Below, piece after piece: positions 10,762 to 22,431 of a DNA stretch of 64,000 bases (the first letter of the stretch is position 1; every line of letters starts with the position of its first letter). Below the pieces are notes generated by a model. The model was not told the origin of the DNA. It did no database searches and saw nothing but the letters and a program-made list of their open reading frames with translations. The translations under genes were made by a program, and so were the position numbers. Origin of the DNA: Phoenix dactylifera (taxonomy: Eukaryota > Streptophyta > Magnoliopsida > Arecales > Arecaceae); the NCBI RefSeq assembly GCF_009389715.1, contig NC_052399.1, forward strand, positions 16,061,646-16,125,645, in the 5' to 3' direction.

Positions 10762-13700
10762 TGTCACGCCCCGGACCCGGATCCGTGACACGGCCGTGCT
10801 ATTGCCGACTACTACCCGCAATAGCACGCAGCCTCATACCTGGGTAATAGGGTAGTCAAACCAACCGAATCTTTTCATATGAAAGCAATCTTAGTACAAC
10901 ATGCTGGTCAGTACCCAAATACAGAGCTTCTACATAGTTTATGTACACAAAAGTATACTTGCTTTACCCCAGAAGCCCTGATACCAAATTAATGTGTCTC
11001 TGGCAGCTATCAGTGGTGAAAATCTGAAAGAAAAGTAAATGAACGGATATGAGCTACACGGCTCAGTAAGTAATCATACATAATCTTACCGGATCGAACA
11101 TAACGGTAACCATGTTTATGCAGGGTTTGAGAAGCTGACATGCATATTTAACTAATCATCTTCATGGCATAATATGTATGCAATTTAAAAGAGATATCGG
11201 TTATAGCAAAATACAACATTTCATAACGATATATTCAAAAACCCGTTGTAAAACAATGTATGCTTTGGTCAGGCACGTTCATAAATGTCACGGCCCGCCT
11301 GCGCAGGGCACGTGACTATCGGGCCCACATGAGGGGGAAACACGGGGCTCCCCTGCCAGATGTTGGCCGGTTCCGGGGCTTCACGCAAGCGTCCTTCACC
11401 CCTCACCGATTTTGCTTCTCCCCAAAAACACATCTGCAGGATTTGGAAGCACCCGCCTCATATACCCAATCTCTGAAACGAGCCTCATGATCATGCTTCA
11501 AATATCATTTTCATAAAGTATGCAATTTAAACAAAGCAGTATTGCAAATCACAAAGTTTTCATAAAACATGCACATGAAACCGTGCCCCCGGCATACCGT
11601 GGTCATGCTCTTAAACGCTACTGCGAAGTCATTCTTGGCCACTGGCGGGACCGGCTCAATTATTAGGCGGCCACTGGCGGGGCTGGCTCAGTCATTCTCG
11701 GCCACTGGCAAGGCCGGCTCAGTTACATTGGGTCAGTAGCTCTTAAGAGTTCATAAATAATGCTCCGTATAGGTAGTACCTCATAGATGCTACGGCGAAT
11801 TCATTAATGGTCACTGGCGGGGCCTGCTCAGTTATTAGTCGGCCACTGGCGGGGCTGGCTCAGTCATTATCGGCCACTGGCAAGGCCGGCTCAGTTGCAT
11901 TCGGCCCGTAGCATTAGTAGTTCTTAGGTACCCCCTTACAAGCAATATGCAGCTAGGGCAAATCATTATCATTCTTTACACTCATGCTAAGAAAAATCAT
12001 AACATGGAACTCCATTCATTTTGCATGTATCACAAGAGCTATGAAAACATAATATGTGCACAACTATGAATTATGTGACTGACATGTACCACTCATGTTC
12101 ATATTTCATAACTCATATCTTAGCATGTAACGTAATCCCAGTATTTTGTAGGCATAACGGAATATAAAGCATATATCATCATATCTTGTGTAACTAGAGC
12201 ATGTCAGATACACATATCATTCTTAGCCTACAGTACATGCATAACATGTTAAATTTCATGTATGATCCATAAAGATTAGGACAGATTACTTACCTTTCTC
12301 ACCAATCATGTATACAATTCAAATGGTATGAAAAACACTGGTTCATCTTATAAAACATAATACAGGATCTACGATAAGATTAAGATAGATTACTTACTTC
12401 AATTCGCTTTCCAAATTGCTCAAGTCCAGGTGACTAATCCTCAATCACCTAAAACAACATCATAGGGATTACATTATTCCCCATTCATTTATTATAAAAT
12501 TTCTTAGTTCATCATACTATGAACTTACTTGCTTGGATCCTATCCAAGGATTTAGCCCAAGTCCAATTTGAAGCCTTTGGGGTTCGATTTAAAACCAGAT
12601 TGGGTCCAACCTTTTCTAGCCAATTGGGTCCTCTGATTTGGTCAACGTGGCTCATTTGGGTCTGAGTCAGGATTAGCCCAAGGTCAATTCGACCTTCTGT
12701 CAGTTAAATTGGGCTTGAATTGGGCCTGATTTACAATCAATTAGGTATGCTGAGACCAACTCAGCTTAATTGGATTCGGACCCAATTTGCAGTTTGGGCT
12801 CGTCCAGACTTAGCCCAATCTTATTGGGCTCGGGTTCAGGTTCAATTGGCTAAACCAATTTCTTATTATTGGGCTTACCGTGTTTCGGATCCGAACCCGA
12901 TTCCGGCCCGTTAACCCACTCTTTTCTTTTCTCTTCTCATTTTCTTTCTTTTCTTTTCTTTTTCTTTTCTTTTCTTTTTTTTTTTTTTTGTTTCTCTTTT
13001 TCTTTCTTTTTCTTTTTCTTTTTCTTTTCCTTTTTCTTTCCTTTTCTTCTCTTCTCCTTTTTCTTTTCTTCTCCTTCCCGAAGCTTCCTCTCCTCCCTTC
13101 TTCTTTCATCCCGATCTCCCCTTCCTCTTCTCCTCTACTCTCCGGCGAAGAGAGGGCGACGGTCTCCTCTTCTCCGACGAAGGGAGGACGTCGAGTGGAA
13201 GGGGGGCGGCGAGCGGAAGGGGGCCGGGCCACGACCGGCGGCGTCCCCGGCCGAGCCTGCATCGCGCGCCTGCGGCGACGGTGCTCGCGGCCGAAGCCGG
13301 CGGCCGCCGCACACGACGACGAGGATGAGTCCCCTCTTCCTCTCTTCTTTCTTTTTTTTTTTTTTTTTTCTTCTTCAACCTTCCTTCTCAACCCTCTCAT
13401 TCTTTCTTCTTCTCTCTTCTCCTCCCTTTCTTCTCTCTCCCGAAGGCTCTCCCGAACCCTTTTTCTACTCTCATCTCCTCCCCTTCCCATCACAAGGAAG
13501 AAGATGAGGGGGCTCGGGAGAGGCCGAGCTTGGGGTCACGCCACGGCCGGCGGCGCCCGCGGCTGATTCCAGCGGCCAATGGGCTCGTCCGTGCTCGCAG
13601 CCGGTCCGCGGCCTGTACCTGCGGCCGAGCCGAGGCCGGCAGCGTTCACGCTGTTGGCGACGTCCCTGGCCGCGCACGGTAACCCCCTCCCCCTTCATCT

Positions 13701-14166
13701 TCTTTGCTTTCATTCTTTCTTTGTTATCCTAAATAAATCAGGAGGAGAGAAGGTAGAGGGCTTACCTAGCTTTTGGAAGAAGCCACGAGCATCTTCTCCG
13801 GCGACGGAAGTAGGTTTGGCAAACCCTCTCTCTCTCGTTCAGTGCTCTAGGGGGTCTCTCACTTGGGGTTGCCGGCAGAGGCTTAAATGATTATTTAGAG
13901 GATGAAACCCCCCTCTGAGAGGTCCCATCCTCTCCTTTCCTCCATACCTCGGGACTGGCCGCCGCCCCCCCTTGTCTCCGGCGCGCCGGCAGCGGCTGCC
14001 AGCAGGGGGTGCGGGTCACCCTTCCCTGTCGGTCTTATCCCCTCGTTTTTTTTTTTTTTTTTTTTTCCTAATCACGTAATTATACTGCCACAGTAAAATT
14101 TGGGCCCAAACCTTAACTGGGCCTATTCCTTATTGGGCCTAGTAGGTTGTGGGCCCGGACATTACA
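10762..14166 (-). repeat. 5' LTR of the LARD element
   Basis: A 3405-bp LTR, almost identical to 4594-7991. Differences seen by eye include a short deletion in the CTCTTCTCC stretch near 13168, poly(T) length changes near 12977, 13350 and 14046, and about ten single-base changes. It should hold the element's promoter; I could not place a convincing TATA box. Confidence 0.92.
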
Positions 14167-14779
14167 TATATGGCAACAAAAATGAGGTTTTAGTAGCTGA
14201 TTGAAATTTTTAAATTTCTGGAATCTAGGTGTAATTGGCATAAACTTGAAGAAGTATTTCTGTATTTTTTTCTTAAAAAAAGGCTTATTAAAATAATCAT
14301 TACCTTCCTAAAGACTAATTAATAGATCAAGAACAAGGGGCATCATTTCATGTATATAATTTATCAATTAAATAAGTTGAATATTTTTTTAAATTCAATT
14401 TTTATACAAAATTTAAGGTGTATGTTCTTGGTTGGCATAATCTGCTAATCTTGGAATATCAGTATCGAACTCAGTAGGTTGAGCACTAGTTTGTCCAGCA
14501 TGAACTAAATCACTTTCTTAGCATGGCATAGCATGGTTACCAGCTATCGTGCTAGCATAAAAGGCCTACCCAACCAAAGGAGGGGGGTTTATAAAAAATA
14601 ACAAGAAGATATAAAAATATTAAATATGACAAAAATAATGGATAAATTCTCTACTTGAATTTTGATCTTAAATCATATGGATGTACATACTACCGACTCC
14701 CCCCCGATTGTAGTATTAGATTAAAAAATAAATGATTCGTTTAATTTTTAAAAATAAAAAAATGTAAATATTGTAGGAA
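14167..14779. other. Intergenic, no gene seen
   Basis: AT-rich sequence between the LARD element and a LINE remnant. GTTGGCATAATCTGCTAATC near 14434 and a CCTACCCAACCAAAGG end near 14580 hint at a short inverted-repeat element, but the ends do not pair well enough to call. Confidence 0.5.
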
Positions 14780-15375
14780 GTTTGGAGTCTCAAAACTCAT
14801 ATTCTTCAACAATGTTAAGTAGTGGACTTTTAAAGATATTAAAAAATCATCCCCACGGATCACACCTCTCTATTTTCTCAAAGCCAACTTTGATGGTGGT
14901 GCTCAGAAGAGCGGTACTTTTGGTAGAGCAGCCTTTATCATTAAAAGTGCAAGTGATACTTTGCGGCTGGAAGTGATGTTAGGATCCATGATACAACTGT
15001 TTCAATGATGAAATTGCGTGCTCAATTTTATGCTACTCAAGCATTGCGGGCGAATAATATTTGTTCGGAGGAAGATTCTTAGACTATTATTAGATGGCTA
15101 TCTGATCTATTATCTGTTGAAATTGAATTTCATCCTCTTCCTCTGGATTGTACCGATTGATGCATTCCTTGTTCATATTTGAGGTTTCTCACATATATAG
15201 GAAAGCCAACAATATAGCTAATTGGATAACGTGGCCAATCACACAGGATTAACATTATGGGATTCTAGGATACATCATCCTATTTCATTGTTGGACACCT
15301 TATTTGTTGATTCCTGCAAACGTACTAACATTCATTTGGTTTAATTTATCCGATTTACCAAAAAAAATAAAAATA
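14780..15375 (+). pseudogene. LINE remnant: broken RNase H-like domain
   Basis: From 14882 the plus strand reads ANFDGGAQKSGTFGRAAFII, the start of the plant RVT_3 RNase H-like domain (NFDGA- core). After one frameshift comes VSMMKLRAQFYATQALRANN, where the usual acidic residue is replaced by Gln, then an in-frame stop (SEEDS*). Further on FEVSHIYRKANNIANWIT matches the domain's last conserved block ([11 protein letters not shown]). An A-rich tail follows near 15359-15375. This is the 3' end of a non-LTR retrotransposon, inactive through a frameshift and a stop. Confidence 0.75.
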
Positions 15376-16413
15376 TTAAGATGAATGATATCTTTTTTTA
15401 TTTATTTTCTAGGAAAGAAAAAAAAAGTTATTTATTTATTGTGATGCAAAGAATTGATGAAGGCTAAATTACTACCATCGCGTTTTAAATTTAATAATTC
15501 TATAAAAGAACTTACTTTAAAATTAATAAAACAGATATATCTAAACAAGTTCAACGCTACGTTTTAGCGGTTTAATCGTTTGAAGGATGCAAACGGGAGT
15601 ACTGAAGTCCTTGCCGTTTGAATGGAATACCAAGCGTAGGAGACGGGGCGCCAGTTAAAACTAGGCGATGCTTGCCGCGTTTGAATTCCGTTCGCTCTCA
15701 GAAAAGGGACAGGCGCCTGGGCGGAGGACGAGATACGTACAATATTATAAGCAATATTCCGGGGCAGCTGATTAATTATATATTAAATTTTTTGCAATCT
15801 CCTTCCTGGAATGCGTGGATATGGTTAAGAGAATGCCGAATCAGAATTCTTGGAGAATGCTGAATGTGTGGATGTCAAAGTTTGGCAAGATTAGGGCATT
15901 ATTCCACACTTAAGTCTTAACCAGCCCTTAAACATTTACTAACCGCGACTAACATATCACTAGGCCTGTATTCTCCATCAGATTTTAACCGAAAGGTGGC
16001 GCGAGGACCGGTTATGTGCTGACCGAAGGATTTTGGCTATCTTTATAAAAATATTTACATTAAAAAATAAAAAAATAAATATAATTTAATTTTATTATTC
16101 TAACAACTATATATATTCGTGTAAAAACTTTCTATAAAAAAATAATATAAGCTAATTTACAATCATAAGCTAATAAAAAAATATTATGCGCTGATAAGAA
16201 TTATTATGTGATTTATAAAATTATGTCAACAATTTTAAATTATCTTTTGCAGCTCCAAGTGGTTCATGGCATAGCATCAAAATGATCAAATAGATCTTTT
16301 AAAAAAATTCTCTACGTATTTATCGTGCTTTGTAGTCATCCTCATCTTATATATAGAGTTTATCGTATATCTATGATTATCTCCTAGAATTGCGATACAG
16401 ATTGGCCATCCAA
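15376..16413. other. Intergenic, no gene seen
   Basis: AT-rich sequence between the LINE remnant and the AP2/ERF gene. The last few hundred bases hold the 3' flank of that gene. No recognisable frame or repeat. Confidence 0.5.
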
Positions 16414-16902
16414 TCATGGAGCATCACAAGAATAACCCCACAAATTCCAGGACCATGCGTCTCCTATCGTTGGGGAAGATGACTTTGCAGTGCTCATCAG
16501 CGCCGATAGCTCGACGCTGGCCCAAAAATCCTCTTCTTCGTTCTTTCCTCGCCGAGGCGATTTTGCGATGACCTCCTCCTCCTCCTCCTCCTCTAAAGTC
16601 GAAGTCGAAGCAGAGGTGGAAGAAGGCAAGCACTCAAGCTTGGCAGCAGCTATGGCAGCAGCCTGGATATCCTTCGGGCTGGAGGTGGCGGGATTGGGGA
16701 GGAGGTGGGCTTGGTCGGGGAAGTTAAGGAGGGCCTTGTGGCCCTTGAGGCACTGGGCGGCCACGTCGTAGGCCCGGGCCGCCATCTCCGGCGTGGGGAA
16801 GGAGCCAAGCCATATTCTCGACTTCTTTCTCGGCTCTCTTATCTCCGACACCCACCTCCCCCACCGCCGCTTCCGGATTCCCCGGTACACCGGGTGGCGC
16901 AT
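16414..16902 (-). CDS. DREB-type AP2/ERF transcription factor (A-5/DEAR1-like)
   Basis: A nuclear DNA-binding factor of the DREB class, expected to bind DRE/CRT-type GCCGAC promoters in stress responses. One exon. From the ATG at 16902 the protein is 162 residues, with the AP2 domain at about residues 4-63: [20 protein letters not shown], then [16 protein letters not shown] and LNFP. The DREB-typical Val and Glu (family V14 and E19) are present at residues 18 and 23. An acidic run and a DFW--VEL segment follow, and the end is WNLWGYS. The wording [20 protein letters not shown] with CLKG-KA-LNFP fits the A-5 DEAR1/ERF011 group best; A-4 is the alternative. No DLNxxP EAR repression motif is seen at the C-terminus. 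The frame stays open for 31 more protein-like codons upstream to 16995 and beyond, but reaches a stop without an ATG, so the true N-terminus is unclear. Confidence 0.85.
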   Translation of the reverse strand: MRHPVYRGIRKRRWGRWVSEIREPRKKSRIWLGSFPTPEMAARAYDVAAQCLKGHKALLNFPDQAHLLPNPATSSPKDIQAAAIAAAKLECLPSSTSASTSTLEEEEEEEVIAKSPRRGKNEEEDFWASVELSALMSTAKSSSPTIGDAWSWNLWGYSCDAP

Positions 16903-16995
16903 GCCTCCACCAGAATCTGGATCGCTGGTTGCTGCTTGCCTTCGCTCGTTTGCTGACGGAACACCCGCCGGGGATGCCTCCTCTGCTGGCTGCAA

Positions 16996-19900
16996 CTGTT
17001 CACTTCCTGCTCCAGACGGACGGACATACAGTTAAGCTTACTCGGCATTCATGGGAAGCAAAGTTTCAGATTCAGATCAATAGCTACATCTTTGAGAATT
17101 CATAGTTCATCTCCCACATCGATCCATCGAGCTGTCGATACATGCATGTACCCCATGGAGGACATGCTTCCCCATGAAGGTGCTATTATTCTGTGGTACA
17201 CCTCAGCTTTGACATTTACATCGATCGAAGATGTGTTGCTGGTGATTGCGAGGGTCTGTTTGAGACCACTAATCACATCATCAACACATTCGCTAGCTGC
17301 TTCCCCGACTCCTCCACATACATGGAAGGAGTTTCGAGTTGTCAATCTTGGAAGTCTTGTTTCCTAATTACTAGACGCGTGCAATTAATACTCGTTTTTT
17401 TTTGTACTAATTAATAGTCTTTCCACCAATCCCGTTAGAATATTAGGTTGTACGTACAAGACTTCATATAGCAGCAGCACATAAGAAAATAAAAGAGCAG
17501 TTCACGATTATGTAAAGAAGAGTATATATATATATATGTTTTGAAACAGGGAAGTTTTGAATCTCTTCAATTCTAATCAATCCATGAAAAAAGAAAATTA
17601 GAGATACATTTGCTCGAGCAAATTGTGCTAATGAATCCAAATTGATAAACCAAAGAGAGAAGGAAGAAAACGGTAGTCACCGTTGCCTTGGTGGGCTGCC
17701 GGGGCTGTCATCGAAGAAAGCAAGGGGGATTCAATGAGAAAACGATCGCTGGCTCTCTGGCCAACAGGGGAGAACAGGGGCAATCCAACTAGAGGAAGCC
17801 CGCTAAACTCTATAAATAGCTGAAGGAAAGAGTTCCTACCCACGTCAACCACCCACCCACCCTCCTAAGGCAGTGGCCCATAATGAGGCCTAACTTTTGG
17901 AGCCACGTTAGGAACAGCAGGCAACATTTCTCACCAACCACTGATGGACAAGTATTAGAGGTGTGAGGTGGGCCATGAGTTAAGCTAAATGGAGAAGGCT
18001 GGGAATGGGTTTTTACTTTTTAGGAGAAGAAAGAAACAAAGAGAAGAGCCGAGTGATCGAGGGCTCGCTCGCAGCTCCTCGCAAAAGTTGGAAAAGTCGT
18101 CATCCACTCCGGAGATCTCGGCAACGCTATCTCTCTGCGAAGGCACGTGAATGCTGGATGGACCTAACACTTGTCTTTTCTGTGATCATAGCGACCGGGC
18201 AACCACCGCCGGGGACCAATTTTCTCCACGTAGCCTTGGCTCGCGGCCATGCTTTGCTCGAGAACGCTTTAAATGCCGACTGTAATTGCCGTGCCCCATC
18301 ATCGATGGACACCTATCCTTATTAGTCTCCAGTGTTGTTAAGCCTTTTTTTTTTTATGGGATATATTCATAAGAATGTGCGTAAATAACGCCAAATTCGG
18401 ACCTTCCAATTTCATGGCAACGACCACACAAAAATTGCCGTGAATTGAGGACTGTCTGCTCGGTAAATGGAAATTTCGAGTTTGAATTTTGGATGATTTG
18501 GAACTCAGTAATTAAAATATTGTAAAGTTTTTTACTTTCCTCCAAGAAATACTCTATAAAGTTGCTGCTCATAAACTAGATTAAGCATGCATCGCAGTAA
18601 GGAAGCTGTGATGGTAGCAAAGGCTTTCGAGCTTATGGAGGCAAAGATGTATTGCTTTTAAAATAATTTGTGGAGAAACAAAAATATAAAGATAGACAGT
18701 AACAATATTGAATATGCTTTTAATGTAACAAAGACTTACTTATTTGCTTGCTTATCCCTCAAACTAAGAAGGTGAAGTAAATATCTGCTCGTGCAATTAT
18801 GCAGCTAAAATATTTCTCAAATGGATTTAGTGGTAATTGCTTTGAATCCTTCGCATACAAATCCTCAAAAAATATAGGGTTGGACATACGCATTACGCAA
18901 TTAAGACAAAATCTAACAAACTTTGATTCTTTTATCCAGAGACAAACGATTGGTTTCCAACCGATGTCACCATTTATTACTTGCTTCACTTCGAGGCACA
19001 GAGACAGAAACTTTTTCCCACGTCGACACTAGGTCCTCGGATATTTAGGCCCACACTAGCAGGGGCTCAATATTGCTACTAATCTTTATTAAGCTTTTAT
19101 ATCACCGCCTAATGTAATAAGCTGGCTGTAAATAATAGTACTATGAACATTACAACAGCCGTTATAGCAGTTTTTTACTAGAAATAAATAATATAAATAA
19201 GTATGATAATCGTTATATTTCATCACTTTCATTGCCGTAACACAAATAACAGTCTTTATTTTCATTTGTATTTTTTAATAAATATTTATTTTTTTGATAA
19301 AATGGATAAAATTAAACCAAACGAGCATAAATAGAAATCAACAGATCATGCATAAAAAAATCGATTTGGCTACCTCAAAACTCTCTTCAAAAATAATTTT
19401 TCTAAGAAATATATTATTTTTCATAATGAAAAATAAAGAGAAATATAATATTCTTATTTGCCATTATAATGCCATTATTTTATTGATTTATATAATGTTA
19501 AAAATTTGAGAACTAATTTTTTGGGACAAATAATGGCTGTTATAATTTTTATAATGATTGAAGCGTTATAATACGTTGTTTAAAACTATGATACGATATA
19601 AGCCATTATTAATATAATATTTGGTTCCTTAATTTGTTTGTTCTAGGTGCCTTGTGCGTTGTGGTCTATTACAAAATACGAACTATAGGTAACCGGGTCT
19701 AACATCTCCTCGGTGGAGGGTCATTTTACCAGAAACATTAGAATATCCAGTGAAAATCTTAACGGGCCATTGCCCAACTAGATGATAAGGATGTCTTAAA
19801 TTTCCTCCGTATATATGGATGCACAGCGACGCCACGGAGCAATTGATGCTCATTTTCCGCTCCTAGTTCCGTGAGCCTTTGGTCTTATTGACTGAATACC

Positions 19901-22431
19901 AGGGCCGTGCTGACATTAAAAGAACATGACAAGGTGAACAAGTGAAGCCAAGTAGGATTTTTCTTGATTATTAATATTTATTTCCCTAATTTTATGTTAC
20001 CTACTTTTGACCGGACGTCCAAATATAACTTAAGTGGTGTTTGGTTGGTTAACCAGATACTTTAGTTCTTATTAACATAATTTTAAAGATTATATAACAA
20101 TCTGTATCAATTCATATTATTTTTCTTTGTTAGCGTGATCATATATCGTCCATTTTATTTTTTTTATTACCGTGATTTTGTTAGAGTAATTTTAGATATC
20201 CAGTAAGTATTATTTTCTTTTGTTAGCATGATCCAATATCAACTCATATTATTTTTTTGTATAGAATTTATACATGAGTATATATATTATTCTTTGGATT
20301 TTTAATCTTTGAACTCGAGCTTATTTTCTTGGCACCATCGGTGTTCAAGATTCCATTCGGAGAAAGGCTCGGCCCCTATGATAGTGAGCTTATAATTTCG
20401 CTTCTTTGGATGGGTACAAGTAGGGCTATTTTCGGTTCACAAAATCCCACTTTGTAGTTAGTTTGGTTGATTAATATGACTTGTTGAATGGGAAAAACAA
20501 TAGCCTACCAATAGGGAATCATTTGCTCTTGGAAAGCCCGTTAAATGGGTCTTTCGAGTAGTAGAAGCATCCACTAGTCTCTCTGTCTGTTCGTTATTGG
20601 TCGGGAACGTCATCGTTGATAGACTTTTGAGGAGATATTTTTTTGACTTTGCGTTAGAGATCCTTCAATTCTTTTCTCCTACTTAGACTTGTCACTAACC
20701 GAGGAGTTAAAAGTCGCAAGATTGGATCTTACCTATTCCTCCTCCGATCGTGCGCCTTTTGTCTTCTTTTGACTTCTTTCCACTCTGGTTCGATTCGTGG
20801 ACCTATTTCTTTTTAGTTGCAAACTCGCAACTGGTCGTGCACCAACTCAAGAGAATCCATATGAACTGCTGCTTCTTTTGAAAAAAGGTAAAAAAAAAAA
20901 TAATCTAAAAGTTATTATTACTAAAAGAAAATATATTAGAAGTTGCCTAAAGTTCATGCCAAAGACGGCATCTCCAAGGGCTGAGTAGGTTCTGAATTAA
21001 AAGATTGAATTGAAGCCACTGAGGAGCTAAAAAGTGCATCCCGTATCCTGAATATAGCTTGGCAGAAGAATTCCAAAGTCTATAGAGACTGGAGCTTGGC
21101 ATCATGGGTTGCAGGTGTAAGTGATCCAGTGTGAAACAGGCACAAATGTTTGTTGGCGTCTCTGAGGCATTTGTTAGGCCAACCATAGTTGTCAGCCCCG
21201 CTGTAATGATGGTAAGACATGATTAAGCTGTGGGCTGCGCCCATGCTGACTTCTGAGAGGGACGGGCAGCTTCCGCGGCATCAACATCTGCTCTTCTCAT
21301 TCGTCACAGCGTCCGATGCATTACCCATTGGTATGTATCATTGTTTTTTTTAAAAAAAAATACGCCTTGGCAATATGTAAAAATAATAAAAAAGATCAAC
21401 ACGTGTGTGTGTAGCAAGCGAAGAACTAGATACTGTTGTTTTTGGCTATCATGAAGCTAAAAAGATGTGACTCACCACATGTCATCTCTTTGGATTGTGC
21501 ATGGGCAGATGGTATGTATTTAGGGGACAAACTCAAAAGGTAAATCTTGACGATACTACGGCATTTATAGCCTTTAATGGCTATGCATTTTGGGTTCAAG
21601 CTGTATTTTTTTGTATGAAAGAATGATTGGTTTTTTTCATAATATCGACTGTTGGATCGTGCCATGCATCGATGTCAAAGCACTTTGAGTTTGTCTACCT
21701 GCATGGATCTGGAAGCTACCATTTTGCAATCTAACGGTAGATTTGCGTGAAAGGAGGAGATTCCTTCTTCCTCCGGCCCTGAAAAATACAACCATGTCCC
21801 ATTCATTCAGGTATTTATCTAAAAGGAAAGTACTATTCATCCAAGCGTTAGTCTTTCTTGTAAGTTTCCACCTACGACAAACCGCATGCTATTATGTCTA
21901 TTTCAGAATGTTGAGCGTACACCTAACAAAGAAATAATAAGTTTTATATATTGTTTTTTTCTTCCGAGTAAAAAGAGACTAATGGGCAATGACCCACATT
22001 AGCCATCGAAACTTACTAAGGAATAAGAGAGAGTTATGTACAGGGGGGAACAGCGAATGTATAAAGAGAAACAAGAATCACCCGGCACTGACAGGGTGAA
22101 AACAAAACATTTTGTACTGAAAATGGATAAGGGTGGAAGACTCAGAAATAGCTCGAAAGCAGCACGGGTCGATGAAAGCTCAGTGTGCTGCCAAAAAGGT
22201 TCTTAGGTTGGCCTGGCACATTCTACACAAGTATGTAAGAAATAATACACATACATAAAGGTCAAAAAAAATAAAGTTGCTCTTTTATCAGGAAATCTAT
22301 CAAGTTCCTGAATACGCCAATCTTATTATGGAATGAGTACATCAGTCCTTTTTTATTAATGTACTTAAATCTATGCAATAAGATGGATAATTAATGTATA
22401 TCAAGCGACCCCCAAATCTCCTGAAGATAAA
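16996..22431. other. Intergenic: ERF upstream region, no second gene supported
   Basis: The first 1-2 kb should hold the ERF promoter. A symmetric TATAAATA lies at about 17811, too far from the ERF start to assign. There is a short TA repeat near 17524-17538. A 106-codon plus frame at 18005-18325 matches nothing I know. The stretch 19080-19640 is very AT-rich with repeated TTATAAT-like phrases and may be an old MITE. From 19640 to 22431 I see only short frames. Confidence 0.5.

Larger units (their letters stand above)
4594..14166 (-). mobile_element. Intact non-autonomous LTR retrotransposon (LARD), Tekay/Del-like
   Basis: A complete 9573-bp element. Two nearly identical direct repeats (4594-7991 and 10762-14166) enclose a 2.77 kb interior. 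The target duplication TATAT is perfect (4589-4593 and 14167-14171). Reverse-strand orientation is set by a tRNA-iMet primer site next to the right LTR (10745-10756) and a polypurine tract next to the left LTR (7992-8006). The interior has no frame longer than about 82 codons and no gag or pol, so the element must be mobilised in trans. The LTR ends (TGTAATGTCC...GGGGCGTGACA on the minus strand) and the gap between LTR and primer site resemble Tekay/Del chromoviruses; that assignment is inference. By eye the LTRs differ by about ten substitutions plus a few indels in homopolymers and a short deletion, so the insertion is recent. Confidence 0.92.

Noticed and set aside
14434..14580. Possible small MITE with TTGGTTGG/CCAACCAA ends
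   Set aside because: Only about eight bases pair and no target duplication was found.
18005..18325. A 106-codon plus frame, with a TATAAATA about 190 bp upstream
   Set aside because: No known domain, no coding-like signature, and the TATA motif is symmetric and common in AT-rich DNA. It stays possible but unsupported.
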